Shown: positions 35,310 through 43,311 of the stretch, piece after piece
Layout of the letters: the number at the start of each line of letters is the position of its first letter
How positions within the stretch are numbered: the stretch's first letter is position 1
Source: Spartobacteria bacterium
GTDB lineage: Bacteria > Verrucomicrobiota > Verrucomicrobiia > Chthoniobacterales > UBA10450
Length of the DNA stretch: 64,000 nucleotides
Assembly: GCA_003167555.1 (NCBI GenBank)
Contig: PMSN01000025.1
Span: 1 to 64,000 of the forward strand
Direction: 5' to 3'
Notes under the pieces: generated by a model
Told to the model about the DNA's origin: nothing
The model's input: the letters and a program-made list of their open reading frames with translations, nothing else
The model's database searches: none
Translations under genes and position numbers: made by a program

Positions 35310-35640
35310 CGCATGTTCCTCGTCAAATCCGCCCGTGCAGTTGGAGGAAACGATCATAAGCGAAGGCACTCTGAGCAATCTGGCGGCAGGTGCAGCCATC
35401 AAGGTCACGATCCGGTCCCGCAATTCCCGCGGAGGCGAAAGCGCCCCGAGCGCTCCCGCCTCCGGGACCGTGCCATAAGAGGCGGGTCCTTACGAAAAGG
35501 GCGGGGTCCAAGTCCCTATCTTTTGCATTGCGAGGCTTTGCTGAATTCACTACGGTTGAAATCGTGCACCTTCCTCCCTTCTCGAATCGTGATAGACGAA
35601 AAAATGTCCGCCTTTAATTACGAACATTCGTCTAATTCTC

Positions 35641-35647
35641 GTTAGGT
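35641..35647 (+). other. attC-like core GTTAGGT before cassette gene 1
   Basis: GTTAGGT fits GTTRRRY, the R' core of integron attC sites, and is preceded by ATTCTC, as at 38075-38087 and 41355-41367. The following GTG start at 35655 lies 8 bp away, as expected for a cassette. The core motif alone is weak; its support comes from recurrence at successive gene starts. Confidence 0.4.
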
Positions 35648-35654
35648 CTTTACC

Positions 35655-36299
35655 GTGCGTCTTCTCTTCACCATCGCGCTACTCGAAGCCAGCACGATCG
35701 GATTCGCTGTGGCTAATCCGATCGCGATCGATTTGGGTGAACCGATTTCGCTGATCGCGGAGAGCGTCGATATCGCCATTCATGAGAGTCAGTCAGTTGT
35801 ATCAGGAACGTACTCTTTTCGCCAGGTGCAAGGACGACTGGTTGCACCAGACGACGGAATCTTGATCCAGGTGCCGATCATAGTTCACGGCCCGCAGAAT
35901 TTTGCGTCGCTCAAATCGTCCACCGCTGCTTCCCTCAGTATCGGACGACGAGTGTTTCATCCTTCACGGGCGTCCGTCGGCTCGCCGCTATACGACTTGC
36001 CCTCGGGCTGGAAGCTCTATTACTTGGAGTTCGAGATTCCGCGTCCTGCTGTTCGCTCCGTTTTCACCCTCGCTATTCGCTATATTCAACCGCATCTACC
36101 GGGTAATGTCGTACCGTATTATCCTATCCATCCGCCTGAGCGGTGGGCTCCGAGGTCTATCGTCCGTTACTCGGTGGCAGGGCCCGCCTCGCTAGCACTA
36201 GATTCGAAGGGCGAGAAGGTTATCGAGGCCCAGCGCACGCGCATATCCGTTCAGCCGCAGCACCACAAACTGATCTTGGTTCGCGTGAACAAGACCTAA
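35655..36299 (+). CDS. Secreted protein of unknown function (cassette-like gene)
   Basis: 214 aa from GTG 35655, signal peptide 1-20 (ends VAN). The rest is beta-rich with no recognised family: IHESQSVVSGTYSFRQV, GILIQVPIIVHG, WKLYYLEFEIPRPAVRSVF, LPGNVVPYYPIHPPERW, and a C-terminal QPQHHKLILVRV. The stop codon lies within ACCTAAC (36294-36300), which looks like an attC R'' box. The 3' flank is interrupted by the IS110 element 20-40 bp downstream. It looks like a gene-cassette ORF. Confidence 0.65.
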   Translation: MRLLFTIALLEASTIGFAVANPIAIDLGEPISLIAESVDIAIHESQSVVSGTYSFRQVQGRLVAPDDGILIQVPIIVHGPQNFASLKSSTAASLSIGRRVFHPSRASVGSPLYDLPSGWKLYYLEFEIPRPAVRSVFTLAIRYIQPHLPGNVVPYYPIHPPERWAPRSIVRYSVAGPASLALDSKGEKVIEAQRTRISVQPQHHKLILVRVNKT

Positions 36300-36319
36300 C
36301 CAAGCGATGCAGACAGGCT
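36294..36319 (+). other. attC-like site, left part, interrupted by IS110
   Basis: ACCTAACCAAGCGATGCAG then ACAGGCT directly follows the preceding gene. It aligns with 41177 (GCGTAACCGGGCGATGCCG...GACAGGCT) and 42045 (GTCTAACCGGACGATGCCG...GACAGGCT). Similarity ends at about 36320, where IS110 sequence begins, and seems to resume at ~37836. Confidence 0.5.
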
Positions 36320-36338
36320 ATGACTGGTTGCAAGGGTT

Positions 36339-37565
36339 TTATGCAGCATTTTTGAGCGGAAGGTTAGGGTTAGACTGATAAGGTTTTCCGGAGCGCAAGA
36401 CGGCCACTAATCTGCGGGTGAGGATGCGCATGAGATGGCTGAGAGCGACGTGGTGAGTTTTGCCTTCGGAGCGTTTGCGCTGGTAAAAGGCCTTTAGCTC
36501 TGGGTCATGTTGGGCGGCACTGAAGGCGGCCTGGAAGAAGGCGGTGCGCAAGGTTTCCACCCCGCGCTTGCTCATTTTGGTTTGTCCTTTCCACTGGCCA
36601 CTTTCCTTGAGCCTCGGGTCGTTGCCCATGAAGGCCTGAAGACGGGCGGCCACTTTGCGATTGCTGCCAGAGTGCAAGAGTGCGCTGGGAAGGTAAGCCA
36701 GGACTTTGGCGGCAGTGGTTGGACCCAAGCCGGGCATTGATTCCACCAGCGCTTTGGTCTTTGGGTCCACGCTTCGGTCGGCGAGGGTTTCGATCTGTTG
36801 ATCCAGGCTGCGCAGCCGCGTTTCCATCGCGCCCAGGGCCTGGAGGATGGCTTGCAAGGCTGGGGCACTGGCCGCGCTGAGCTCTCGATCGGCCAGAGAG
36901 TCCGCCGCCAGCGCTTTGAGCGCCGCCGCTTTGGGTCGAAGCATCCAGTTCTTCTCCAAGGTGGAGAGGCGCACCCGCGCGATCGCGGCCGGGGTGGGCG
37001 CCCGCTCAAGCAGAGCGCGGATACCCACCCCGTCCACTTCGAGGAGTTGGCCCAGCTCCGGGAAGCTTAACTCCAGCACGCTTTGATAGGTCTTCTTCAA
37101 ATTGGTCAGAGCGTTGCGCAAGGCTTTGCGGACAGTTTGCAAGCGCTGCAGAGCGAACTGCTCTGGCTTTAAGCCAAAGCGATAGTGCGCCAGGAGTTTT
37201 TCCCCATGGAGTGCTCCGATGGCGCATAACCCGCGTGCATCAATTGGATCGGTCTTGTTCTCGCGCAGGGAGTTTTCCACCGTGTAAAGCCGCCGCGCCA
37301 TGAGCGGATTGATCACCGCCACGGCATAACCCGCTTTGGCCAGCGCCGCGGCCCAGTTGAGATGCAGCACACCGGTCGCTTCGATCAGCACCAATAATTG
37401 CGGCCCCTCCGCGACAAACTGCTTCAAACTTAAAAGCAGTTCGCGCAGACCGGCCGCGCTCGCCGCCAGATCTTTTTCGAAGAGAAAACGTTCGTCTGCT
37501 CCGCTCAGAGCGGCCCGAACTTTGTGTTTGGCTGTATCAATTCCAAGGATATAAGTTGTTTTCAT
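36339..37565 (-). CDS. IS110 family transposase (DEDD)
   Basis: 408 aa, full length. The N-terminal RuvC-like DEDD domain has Asp10 (GIDTAKH), Glu62 (LIEATG), Asp106 and Asp109 (KTDPIDAR). A coiled middle section follows (~170-280), then the C-terminal Transposase_20 domain with SMPGLGPTTAAKVLAYLPS and the conserved GNDPRLKESG/KMSKRG region that contributes the nucleophilic serine in the family. It is intact and so possibly active. Known IS110 enzymes recombine DNA with a bridge RNA made from the element's non-coding end. Confidence 0.95.
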   Translation of the reverse strand: MKTTYILGIDTAKHKVRAALSGADERFLFEKDLAASAAGLRELLLSLKQFVAEGPQLLVLIEATGVLHLNWAAALAKAGYAVAVINPLMARRLYTVENSLRENKTDPIDARGLCAIGALHGEKLLAHYRFGLKPEQFALQRLQTVRKALRNALTNLKKTYQSVLELSFPELGQLLEVDGVGIRALLERAPTPAAIARVRLSTLEKNWMLRPKAAALKALAADSLADRELSAASAPALQAILQALGAMETRLRSLDQQIETLADRSVDPKTKALVESMPGLGPTTAAKVLAYLPSALLHSGSNRKVAARLQAFMGNDPRLKESGQWKGQTKMSKRGVETLRTAFFQAAFSAAQHDPELKAFYQRKRSEGKTHHVALSHLMRILTRRLVAVLRSGKPYQSNPNLPLKNAA

Positions 37566-37835
37566 TGAGGTGGGTGGTTTCTGAGTTTTTAAACAAATGG
37601 CCTCGGTGGCTTTAGCTTATAGCCAGGTGAACGATTCCTTTGCTGGGTTCGTTTCAGGCGATCAAAGCTCAGCGTGGCCGGTGAAAAAAGGGGCCGGCAG
37701 GTCTCCTCTGCGTCCAATGCTCCCACGAGGGGGCGATGGCGAACGGGCAAAGACTCTGCCGACCCAAAACCCACTAAACCAGAACCGCCCCCTCAATCCA
37801 CTTTCCCATGAGAGAGAAGCGTTCACACCAGACAC
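37566..37835 (-). ncRNA. Candidate IS110 bridge-RNA region
   Basis: About 270 bp between the IS110 transposase start and the inferred element end contain no gene. On the transposase strand it is G-rich and structured; one clear stem is GCCGG/CCGGC at 37677-37681 and 37694-37698 with a T-rich loop. Position and length match the leader that encodes the bridge RNA in IS110-group elements. Its target- and donor-binding loops were not resolved by eye. Confidence 0.4.
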
Positions 37836-38087
37836 ATAAGCGAGCGGCTACCCGCCTCGCGATCACGTTTCCCCATGACTAAATCACTTCCACCTCGATT
37901 GACGCTCGCTCCCGGTAGCCGTCGCTGATCTAATTGATTCACTCATGCCATTCGTTCACCCTTCGGGCTTGACTCGTTCGCTCCCGCTCACTCGGCCTCT
38001 CGGCTTGCCCATCTACGTCGCTCGCGTCCCCGCGGCTCCGTTCCCGTCTATGTCACGGCTTGGCAGTCCGTTCCATTCTCGTTACGC
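37836..38087 (+). other. attC-like site, right part, ending in GTTACGC core
   Basis: It resumes with GCGAGCGGCTACCCGC and CGATCA, as in the site at 42045-42136. It continues through a C/T-rich stretch and CCCGTCTATGTC...GGCAGTCCG (38043-38070; repeated at 43356-43383), and ends ATTCTC-GTTACGC directly before the next cassette gene. At ~250 bp it is long for an attC, so it may be a composite of decayed sites. Confidence 0.4.
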
Positions 38088-38103
38088 CTACAACCGCCCA
38101 TTC

Positions 38104-40515
38104 ATGAACGACCTGCTGCTGGATATTCGTTATGCGCTGCGCGGGCTGTGGAAGTCTCCCGCGTTCACGCTCGTAGCCACCCTCACTCTGATGCTGGGGA
38201 TTGGGGCAAATGTCCTCGTCTTCGGAGTAGTGAATGCGGTGCTGCTGCGTCCGCTGGATGTGAGCGAGCCTCAGAACCTCTACGAGATTCGTCTCAAGCC
38301 GTGGACGCATTGGAAACTACTGACGACGTCGTATCCTGCGTTTGAAGACTACCAGCAGCGAAACACCACCTTCAGCGGTCTGGCCGGCTATGATGGATAT
38401 TCAGGGGGGAGATTGCGCTGGGGTGACACGGTGAAAAAGGTCTCCGGCTATTCGGCTACCGGCAACTATTTCGATCTGCTCGGAGTGCAGCCGGCACTAG
38501 GGCGGTTCTTCCACGAAGCGGACGTCCACGGTCCGAATTCAGCGCCCTATATGGTGTTGAGCGATCGCCTTTGGCGAAGCGCATTTAACGCCGATCCCGG
38601 CGTGGTCGGCTCCAAGGTGCGGCTCGGCAAAGATCCGTTCACGGTCCTGGGCGTGGCCCCGCCGCGGTTTCACGGCACGGAGCGATTTGAATGGCCGGAC
38701 TACTGGATACCCGTTGTGAACCATATCGACGCGGAGCACCTGAAGGACCGGACGGGCCATCCTTTGACGGTGCTGGGCCGGCTTAAGCCAGGCGTGACGC
38801 CCCAGCAGGCTGCGGAGAATCTCAGTGCGATCACGGCCCAGCTGGCGAAGGAGTATCCAACCACGGAGACCGGAGTGCCGCTGCGGCTGATCCGTCCCGG
38901 ACTTCATGCCGACGAAGGTGACGTCACCCGCGGATTTCTTTACAGCGTGACCGCGCTCGCCCTGCTGGTGTTGCTCGCGGCGTGCGCGAATCTGGCCAGC
39001 CTGTTTGCGGCGCGCGCGGCGGATCGCAGCCGGGAACTGGCGCTCCGTGTCGCCTTGGGAGCGAGCCGGTGGCGGTTGGTGCGGCAACTATTTACCGAGG
39101 CGATGGTGTTGTCGATGCTGGGTGGCGCTGCGGGGATGGCGGCCGCAGCTCTGTTGCTGGGCGCGCTCAACCGGTGGGGATTGCCGGGCTACGGCGACCT
39201 GGCAGCGGAGGTCGATCTGTCTGTTTACCTGGTGGCCCTGATCTTGACGCTCGTCAGCGGGCTGCTCTTCGGAATGATTCCGGCGAGAAACGTTTGGCAG
39301 AGCAGTCCGTTGCAAGCGCTGAAGAGCGGACCGGTGGATGCAACGCCCCGGCGCCAGTTAGGCCTGCGGGACCTGCTCCTCGGCGCGCAAATTGTAATCT
39401 GCACGTTGCTGGTCATCGCCTCACTCGTCGCCGTGCGAGGCATGGTGCGCCTGCTGCACGCGCCGCTGGGCTTCCAGCCGCAGGGGGCGATGGTGGCCGA
39501 GATGGATCTGAGCGAGGTGGAAGGCGACGTGCCGCTGGAGAAAACGAAAGCGATGATCGACGCCCTGCGAAGCATCCCTGGTGTGACGTCCGCAGGAACG
39601 GTAAACAGAGTACCCTTTACCGGCGGGATCCGGGGCATTCCGGTTTTTCCGCCGGGGACAACAGAGCTCACGTTGAACAATTCTGTGCTGTCGCCGTACG
39701 GGTTCACGCTATCCCCAGGCTACCTCGAGGCTGCCGGCACCCGGCTCCTGCGCGGCCGGGATGTCTCATGGCGTGACACCACCAAGACGCCGTATGTCGC
39801 GATCGTGAACGAAACTTTTTCTCGGAAGATGTGGGGCGACACGCCGGCGATTGGACAACGCTTTATTTTCCTGGACCACTTGAGGGAAGTGGTCGGCGTG
39901 ACGGAGGACGGCAAGTATCACGCGATTCAAGATCCGCCCCAGCCTGTGGTCTTTCTGCCGTTGCCGCAAAACGAAAAGGCCAACACGGTTTTCGTCGTGC
40001 GATTGGACCGGGCGCAGAACGAGATCGCGGCCGCGATGGAACGCACTCTAAACGGATTTGAACCGAATGCGCAGATAACGGTGCAGAGCTGGCCGGATGT
40101 GATCGCGGGTGCGCTCTTCCCGGCCCGGGCGGCGGCAGCGGCACTGGGCGTCATGGGCCTGCTGGCGGTGGTGGTGGCGGTAACCGGCATCTTCGGCATG
40201 GCTACCTACAACGTGAGCCGCCGGATGAAGGAACTGGGTATCCGCGTCGCCTTGGGCGCGCGCACGAAGCACGTGATGAGTGTGGCGGTTCGGCGGCCCA
40301 TCGTGCTGCTTGGGCTCGGATCGTTAGCGGGGCTGCTGATCGGAGTCTTCGCCAGCCCGTTACTGGAACAGTTCGTGTATCAGGCGAATCCGCGGGATCC
40401 CGTTGTGTTGGGGGGCGCGGTGTTAACGATGGCGCTGCTGGGTCTTGCCGCGTCCGCCATTCCAGCCCTACGAGCGCTTGCAATCGATCCATCCAAACTC
40501 ATGCGGGAAGAGTAA
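38104..40515 (+). CDS. ABC transporter permease, ADOP family (MacB/FtsX-like)
   Basis: 803 aa from ATG 38104 (MNDLLLDIRYALRGLWKSPAF), the canonical ADOP opening. The frame is open upstream to 37945, but that part is attC-like repeat, not protein. Layout: membrane helix, MacB periplasmic core (~45-240), three-helix FtsX domain (~275-400), a second helix and periplasmic core (~430-650), and a final FtsX domain (~665-800, GIFGMATYNVSRRMKELGIRVALGA). ADOPs are orphan duplicated permeases without their own ATPase; exact substrates are unknown. At 2.4 kb it would be a very long cassette gene. Confidence 0.9.
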   Translation: MNDLLLDIRYALRGLWKSPAFTLVATLTLMLGIGANVLVFGVVNAVLLRPLDVSEPQNLYEIRLKPWTHWKLLTTSYPAFEDYQQRNTTFSGLAGYDGYSGGRLRWGDTVKKVSGYSATGNYFDLLGVQPALGRFFHEADVHGPNSAPYMVLSDRLWRSAFNADPGVVGSKVRLGKDPFTVLGVAPPRFHGTERFEWPDYWIPVVNHIDAEHLKDRTGHPLTVLGRLKPGVTPQQAAENLSAITAQLAKEYPTTETGVPLRLIRPGLHADEGDVTRGFLYSVTALALLVLLAACANLASLFAARAADRSRELALRVALGASRWRLVRQLFTEAMVLSMLGGAAGMAAAALLLGALNRWGLPGYGDLAAEVDLSVYLVALILTLVSGLLFGMIPARNVWQSSPLQALKSGPVDATPRRQLGLRDLLLGAQIVICTLLVIASLVAVRGMVRLLHAPLGFQPQGAMVAEMDLSEVEGDVPLEKTKAMIDALRSIPGVTSAGTVNRVPFTGGIRGIPVFPPGTTELTLNNSVLSPYGFTLSPGYLEAAGTRLLRGRDVSWRDTTKTPYVAIVNETFSRKMWGDTPAIGQRFIFLDHLREVVGVTEDGKYHAIQDPPQPVVFLPLPQNEKANTVFVVRLDRAQNEIAAAMERTLNGFEPNAQITVQSWPDVIAGALFPARAAAAALGVMGLLAVVVAVTGIFGMATYNVSRRMKELGIRVALGARTKHVMSVAVRRPIVLLGLGSLAGLLIGVFASPLLEQFVYQANPRDPVVLGGAVLTMALLGLAASAIPALRALAIDPSKLMREE

Positions 40516-40705
40516 GGCAGCGTCGGAAATGATGAAGGATGAATGGAGTGAAATGGGGATGAGCGACATAGAAGGTAAAGCCGTAAGGGAAAACGGCGAC
40601 TGAGCGGGGAAGCGAAGGAGTTTCAATTATGAAGGATGAAACTGCAGTCAAGCGCCACAAAGTTTACCCGCCGCGGCGGGCTAGCGGTCCCTGATCTTGC
40701 GTCTC

Positions 40706-40712
40706 GTTAGGC
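40706..40712 (+). other. attC-like core GTTAGGC before SnoaL cassette
   Basis: GTCTC-GTTAGGC lies 3 bp before the ATG at 40715. It fits GTTRRRY perfectly. A matching RYYYAAC box at the end of the ADOP gene was not seen; the intervening 190 bp instead hold ATGAAGGATGAA-type repeats and a GCCGCGGCGGGC palindrome (~40671-40682), so the site may be degenerate. Confidence 0.4.
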
Positions 40713-40714
40713 CT

Positions 40715-41182
40715 ATGAAAACCACACTATCCATTTTGATCGCCGCAATGCTGGCGGGCGCAGCGTTTGCTGAAACTCCAGTTGAAGAGAAACGGGTGCG
40801 CGAAGTTGTGCAATCGTTCTACGCTGGCTTTAACTCCCATGGGTGGACGCACGCAGCGGATTACACGACCGAAGATTGGAACCACATTAATCCGGGAGGC
40901 GGCTGGGCGCGTGGACGAGCCGCCGTGCTCAAAGAATTGGAGGAGGTGCACAGCACCTTTTTGAAAGGCGTCTCCGATACGATCGAAGAGATGGCCGTGC
41001 GGTTTGCGAGTGCGGACGTCGCAGTCGTTACCGTCACCAGCCGGATGAGCACATTCACGATGCCCGACGGTGTCAGACACGAAAACGAGCAACACATCCG
41101 GACGTTTGTTGTGGTGCAGCGAAATGGCCACTGGTTGATCATGCAAGATCAGAACACCGCTGTCGCACGCCCGAAGGCGTAA
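40715..41182 (+). CDS. Secreted SnoaL/NTF2-like protein
   Basis: 155 aa from ATG 40715, signal peptide MKTTLSILIAAMLAGAAFA. NTF2-like core: VREVVQSFYAGFNSHGWTHAADYTTEDWNHINPGGGW (segments partly quoted), RGRAAVLKELEEVHSTFLKGV, VAVVTVTSRMSTFTM and HIRTFVVVQRNGHWLIMQDQNT. Typical of the DUF4440/SgcJ-type secreted NTF2 proteins; substrate unknown. The TAA stop is embedded in GCGTAAC, the first box of the attC-like site that follows. Confidence 0.85.
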   Translation: MKTTLSILIAAMLAGAAFAETPVEEKRVREVVQSFYAGFNSHGWTHAADYTTEDWNHINPGGGWARGRAAVLKELEEVHSTFLKGVSDTIEEMAVRFASADVAVVTVTSRMSTFTMPDGVRHENEQHIRTFVVVQRNGHWLIMQDQNTAVARPKA

Positions 41183-41367
41183 CCGGGCGATGCCGTTTCG
41201 ACAGGCTCAAGGCTCCGAGCATTTGGTCCAGGGGCAGCGAACCCCGAAAGCATTCGCGAGTAGGCCGGCTTGCCAGTCTGCTCCATTGATTCACTCCCTC
41301 CCGCTCGTTCACATTCCATGCTAGGGTCTATCTCGCTCTGCTCCCGCAGGCTCGATTCTCGTTAGAC
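41177..41367 (+). other. attC-like site between SnoaL and methyltransferase-like genes
   Basis: It starts GCGTAACCGGGCGATGCCG, continues GACAGGCTCAAGG, and ends CTCGATTCTCGTTAGAC. The ends are imperfect complements: the reverse complement of the right end, GTCTAACGAGAATCGAGCC, pairs with GCGTAACCGGGCGATGCC allowing one bulge, as in attC sites. Length 191 bp is longer than usual. The next gene starts 19 bp downstream. Confidence 0.5.
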
Positions 41368-41386
41368 ACGCAGAAGCCACGTGTAA

Positions 41387-42034
41387 ATGAATTACATCCA
41401 AGACTTCATAGCTGGATTCAAAAGTCTTCCGGCGCACGGCCTTGCTGCTTTGGGGGTTCTTTTGCTCTATGCGGTCGAATCCGAAATCCGGTTCGGCGCA
41501 AAAGCGCGCACCATGAGTGCGGGGCCGGCTGACCGTTGGAGTACGATCGCGGTTTCCTTCGCGTCAGCCGTACCGGTGCTTGGTTTCATCCTCGCGATGC
41601 GGGGGGGCAACTCCACGCTTCTGCGCACTTTACCACCTTGGCTGCGCGATCCCGGCACCATGCCTGGCATGCCGCTGATTGCCTGGTTGGGGGTGGGACT
41701 TGGGGTGACCGGGCTACTTTTGCGATTATGGGCACTCCTCACCCTGCGGCAGCGATATACCCGCACGTTGCGCGTCGACGAAGGTCATTTGGTTGAGCGT
41801 GGCGCTGCGTATAAGCTTGTTCGACATCCAGGTTATCTTGGTTCTCTCATGTGCCTCAACGGCCTTGGCCTGGCCTCCGGCAACGCGGTAGTTTTCCTCG
41901 CGACCCTTGTCGCGACGATTACGGCCTACACCTACCGAATCCACGTAGAGGAAGAGATGCTAGTTACAGCATTTGGAGCTTCCTACGAGCGTTATCGGCG
42001 CGAGGTTCCAGCGCTTTTGCCATTCCTGCGATGA
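41387..42034 (+). CDS. Isoprenylcysteine carboxyl methyltransferase-like membrane protein
   Basis: 215 aa, with five or so membrane helices. The C-terminal ICMT/PEMT signature is present: AYKLVRHPGYLGSLMCLNG (~144-162), then RIHVEEEMLVTAFGASYERYRREVPAL, containing the Glu/Arg/Tyr residues that hold S-adenosylmethionine in the family. In bacteria such proteins methylate unknown lipids or small molecules; no prenylated protein substrate is implied. It sits between two attC-like sites as a cassette gene. Confidence 0.85.
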   Translation: MNYIQDFIAGFKSLPAHGLAALGVLLLYAVESEIRFGAKARTMSAGPADRWSTIAVSFASAVPVLGFILAMRGGNSTLLRTLPPWLRDPGTMPGMPLIAWLGVGLGVTGLLLRLWALLTLRQRYTRTLRVDEGHLVERGAAYKLVRHPGYLGSLMCLNGLGLASGNAVVFLATLVATITAYTYRIHVEEEMLVTAFGASYERYRREVPALLPFLR

Positions 42035-42044
42035 GCGTAAAGTG

Positions 42045-42136
42045 GTCTAACCGGACGATGCCGTGTCGACAGGCTCAAGGTCCTGAGCGTGCCGAAGGAC
42101 AGCGAGCGGCTACCCGCTGCCCGATCAAGGTTGAGG
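42045..42136 (+). other. attC-like site after methyltransferase-like gene
   Basis: It begins GTCTAAC (fits RYYYAAC), continues CGGACGATGCCG and GACAGGCTCAAGG, has a central CAGCGAGCGG/CCCGCTG stem, and ends CCCGATCAAGGTTGAGG. The end GTTGAGG is a near match to GTTRRRY. At 92 bp it has normal attC length, and its two ends can pair along ~16 bp with a bulge. Best of the candidate sites. Confidence 0.55.
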
Positions 42137-42178
42137 GATGAATTATGAAGGATGAAATGTTTTGACCGCCATCACCCC

Positions 42179-42673
42179 ATGAGCAAAGACGAAACAAAAG
42201 ACTTGGTTAAGTTTCTGAAACCCTTTCCGGATGAGATCACGAAAAGAGCCTTGTGGTTAAGAGGGTTCGTTTGGGACCTGTATCCGGACTGCAACGAACT
42301 CATTTACGATAACTACAACGCGGTGGCCGTGGGCTGGTCTCCCACCGATAGAGTCGGACACACCTTTTGTTCCATCGCGGTGGGGAGAAGCTCCCATAAT
42401 GTCCATTTCGGTTTTTACTGGGGCTCGCAAATTGCCGATCCGAAAAAAATCCTCCTGGGAGAAGGAAATCAGTATCGATACATCCTGGTTAAAGACTTGG
42501 ATGACTTTCCCGAGACCTATATCAAAAAGCTGTTAAGAGAAGCCTTCGCAAATTCACTCGCGAAAGTGAAAGACAAGAACCAGTTAATGAAGGGCGCGAC
42601 CATCACGAAATCCATCTCGGCGAAGAAGAGGCCCGCGGGACGCGTTACAAAGGGGACGAAGAAGAAAGGATAA
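42179..42673 (+). CDS. DUF1801-like protein
   Basis: 164 aa from ATG 42179; an ATG nine codons upstream (42152) is possible. YdhG/DUF1801-like pattern: WLRGFVWDLYPDCNELIYDNYNAVAVGW, CSIAVGRSSHNVHFGFYWG, ADPKKILLGEGNQYRYI, VKDLDDFPETYIKKLLREA (segments partly quoted). It ends with a Lys-rich tail (AKKRPAGRVTKGTKKKG). Family members include iron chaperone frataxin-like folds, but most are unassigned. Last plus-strand member of the cassette-like run. Confidence 0.72.
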   Translation: MSKDETKDLVKFLKPFPDEITKRALWLRGFVWDLYPDCNELIYDNYNAVAVGWSPTDRVGHTFCSIAVGRSSHNVHFGFYWGSQIADPKKILLGEGNQYRYILVKDLDDFPETYIKKLLREAFANSLAKVKDKNQLMKGATITKSISAKKRPAGRVTKGTKKKG

Positions 42674-42717
42674 GGGACGCTCCGTTATCGCCAGGCCCCC
42701 GCTTTCTTCTTGAGAAC

Positions 42718-43311
42718 TCAGTTGCTCGCAACCACCGGCGTGTAGGAGGAGTGGAAATAATTAGCGCGGTACTTGTGGGCACCGTTGTACGCGTAGAGCG
42801 GGATGTAGGTTGCCGGGTCGTGCTCAGTGGCTCGTTCGACGGCGGTGTTGAAGGTGGGATCGAGAAGGTAGGTGCCACTGGTCGTGTCCCACTCCAACCA
42901 GGCGTGGGTCCTCAAATCATCGATACGGTGTTTGCCAATCACGAAGCGAACATGCGTCGCCCCATGGGCCCGCATCGTTGCATAAAGCAGCATGGATTTG
43001 CCCTTGCAATCCGCCGCGAGAGCTGATCTGAGTTGTGCCGGTGTTTTCCACTGAACGGAATATTGGTACGGGATAGTGCGCAGATGGATCATCCATTGGT
43101 TGATAGTGGTCAGGGACATCTGGCCGGACAAGCGGCGAGGGGCCGAGTTCAGAACGCATGAAATCGGACTCATTTGATGATCGTATGGCGTGGAGGCGAC
43201 CGCCAACAAGCTGGGTTGTGCGAAGCAGGAGACGGAGTTCAAGCCAAGACAGGCAGCGAGCAGCGAAACAGATCGCAGGAGGCGAAAGGGAGAAAGCGAT
43301 ATGAAGACCAT
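42718..43311 (-). CDS. Secreted transglutaminase-like cysteine proteinase
   Basis: 197 aa from ATG 43311, signal peptide to ~32 (SLLAACLGLNSVSCFAQ). The upstream in-frame extension to 43455 is unlikely. The catalytic set is read as Cys in ADCKGKSMLLYATMRAHG, His in RTHAWLEWDT and Asp in YLLDPTFN, the order of the transglutaminase/BTLCP fold. Predicted periplasmic protease or amidase. Its 5' end is divergent from the next small gene and overlaps no other real frame. Confidence 0.75.
   Translation of the reverse strand: MVFISLSPFRLLRSVSLLAACLGLNSVSCFAQPSLLAVASTPYDHQMSPISCVLNSAPRRLSGQMSLTTINQWMIHLRTIPYQYSVQWKTPAQLRSALAADCKGKSMLLYATMRAHGATHVRFVIGKHRIDDLRTHAWLEWDTTSGTYLLDPTFNTAVERATEHDPATYIPLYAYNGAHKYRANYFHSSYTPVVASN

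Larger units (their letters stand above)
35145..35654. other. Spacer with purine/pyrimidine-biased repeats and direct-repeat copy
   Basis: No gene was found. From ~35210 to 35280 the plus strand repeats CCTCTATC/CGATCCTCG-like units (purine-rich on the strand of the DUF4062 gene, just upstream of it). At 35286-35309 lies the second copy of the 24-bp direct repeat. An imperfect palindrome around 35415-35475 (GCGGAGGCGAAAGCGCC / GGCGGG) is present. The region ends in TCTAATTCTCGTTAGGT (35631-35647), an attC-like core directly before the next gene. Confidence 0.5.
36320..37835 (-). mobile_element. IS110-family insertion sequence (approximate ends)
   Basis: The transposase gene fills most of ~1.5 kb. 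The ends are inferred: the left end is where similarity to the two other attC-like sites stops (after GACAGGCT) and the right end is where it resumes (GCGAGCGGCTACCCGC, shared with 42102-42117). As usual for IS110 elements, no terminal inverted repeats are obvious. Only ~20 bp lie between the transposase stop and the left end, whereas ~270 bp precede its start, matching the long leader end of IS110-group elements. Confidence 0.65.

Noticed and set aside
37945-38103. Upstream extension of the ADOP permease reading frame
   Set aside because: It is C/T-rich attC-like repeat sequence. The canonical ADOP start MNDLLLDIRYAL begins at 38104.
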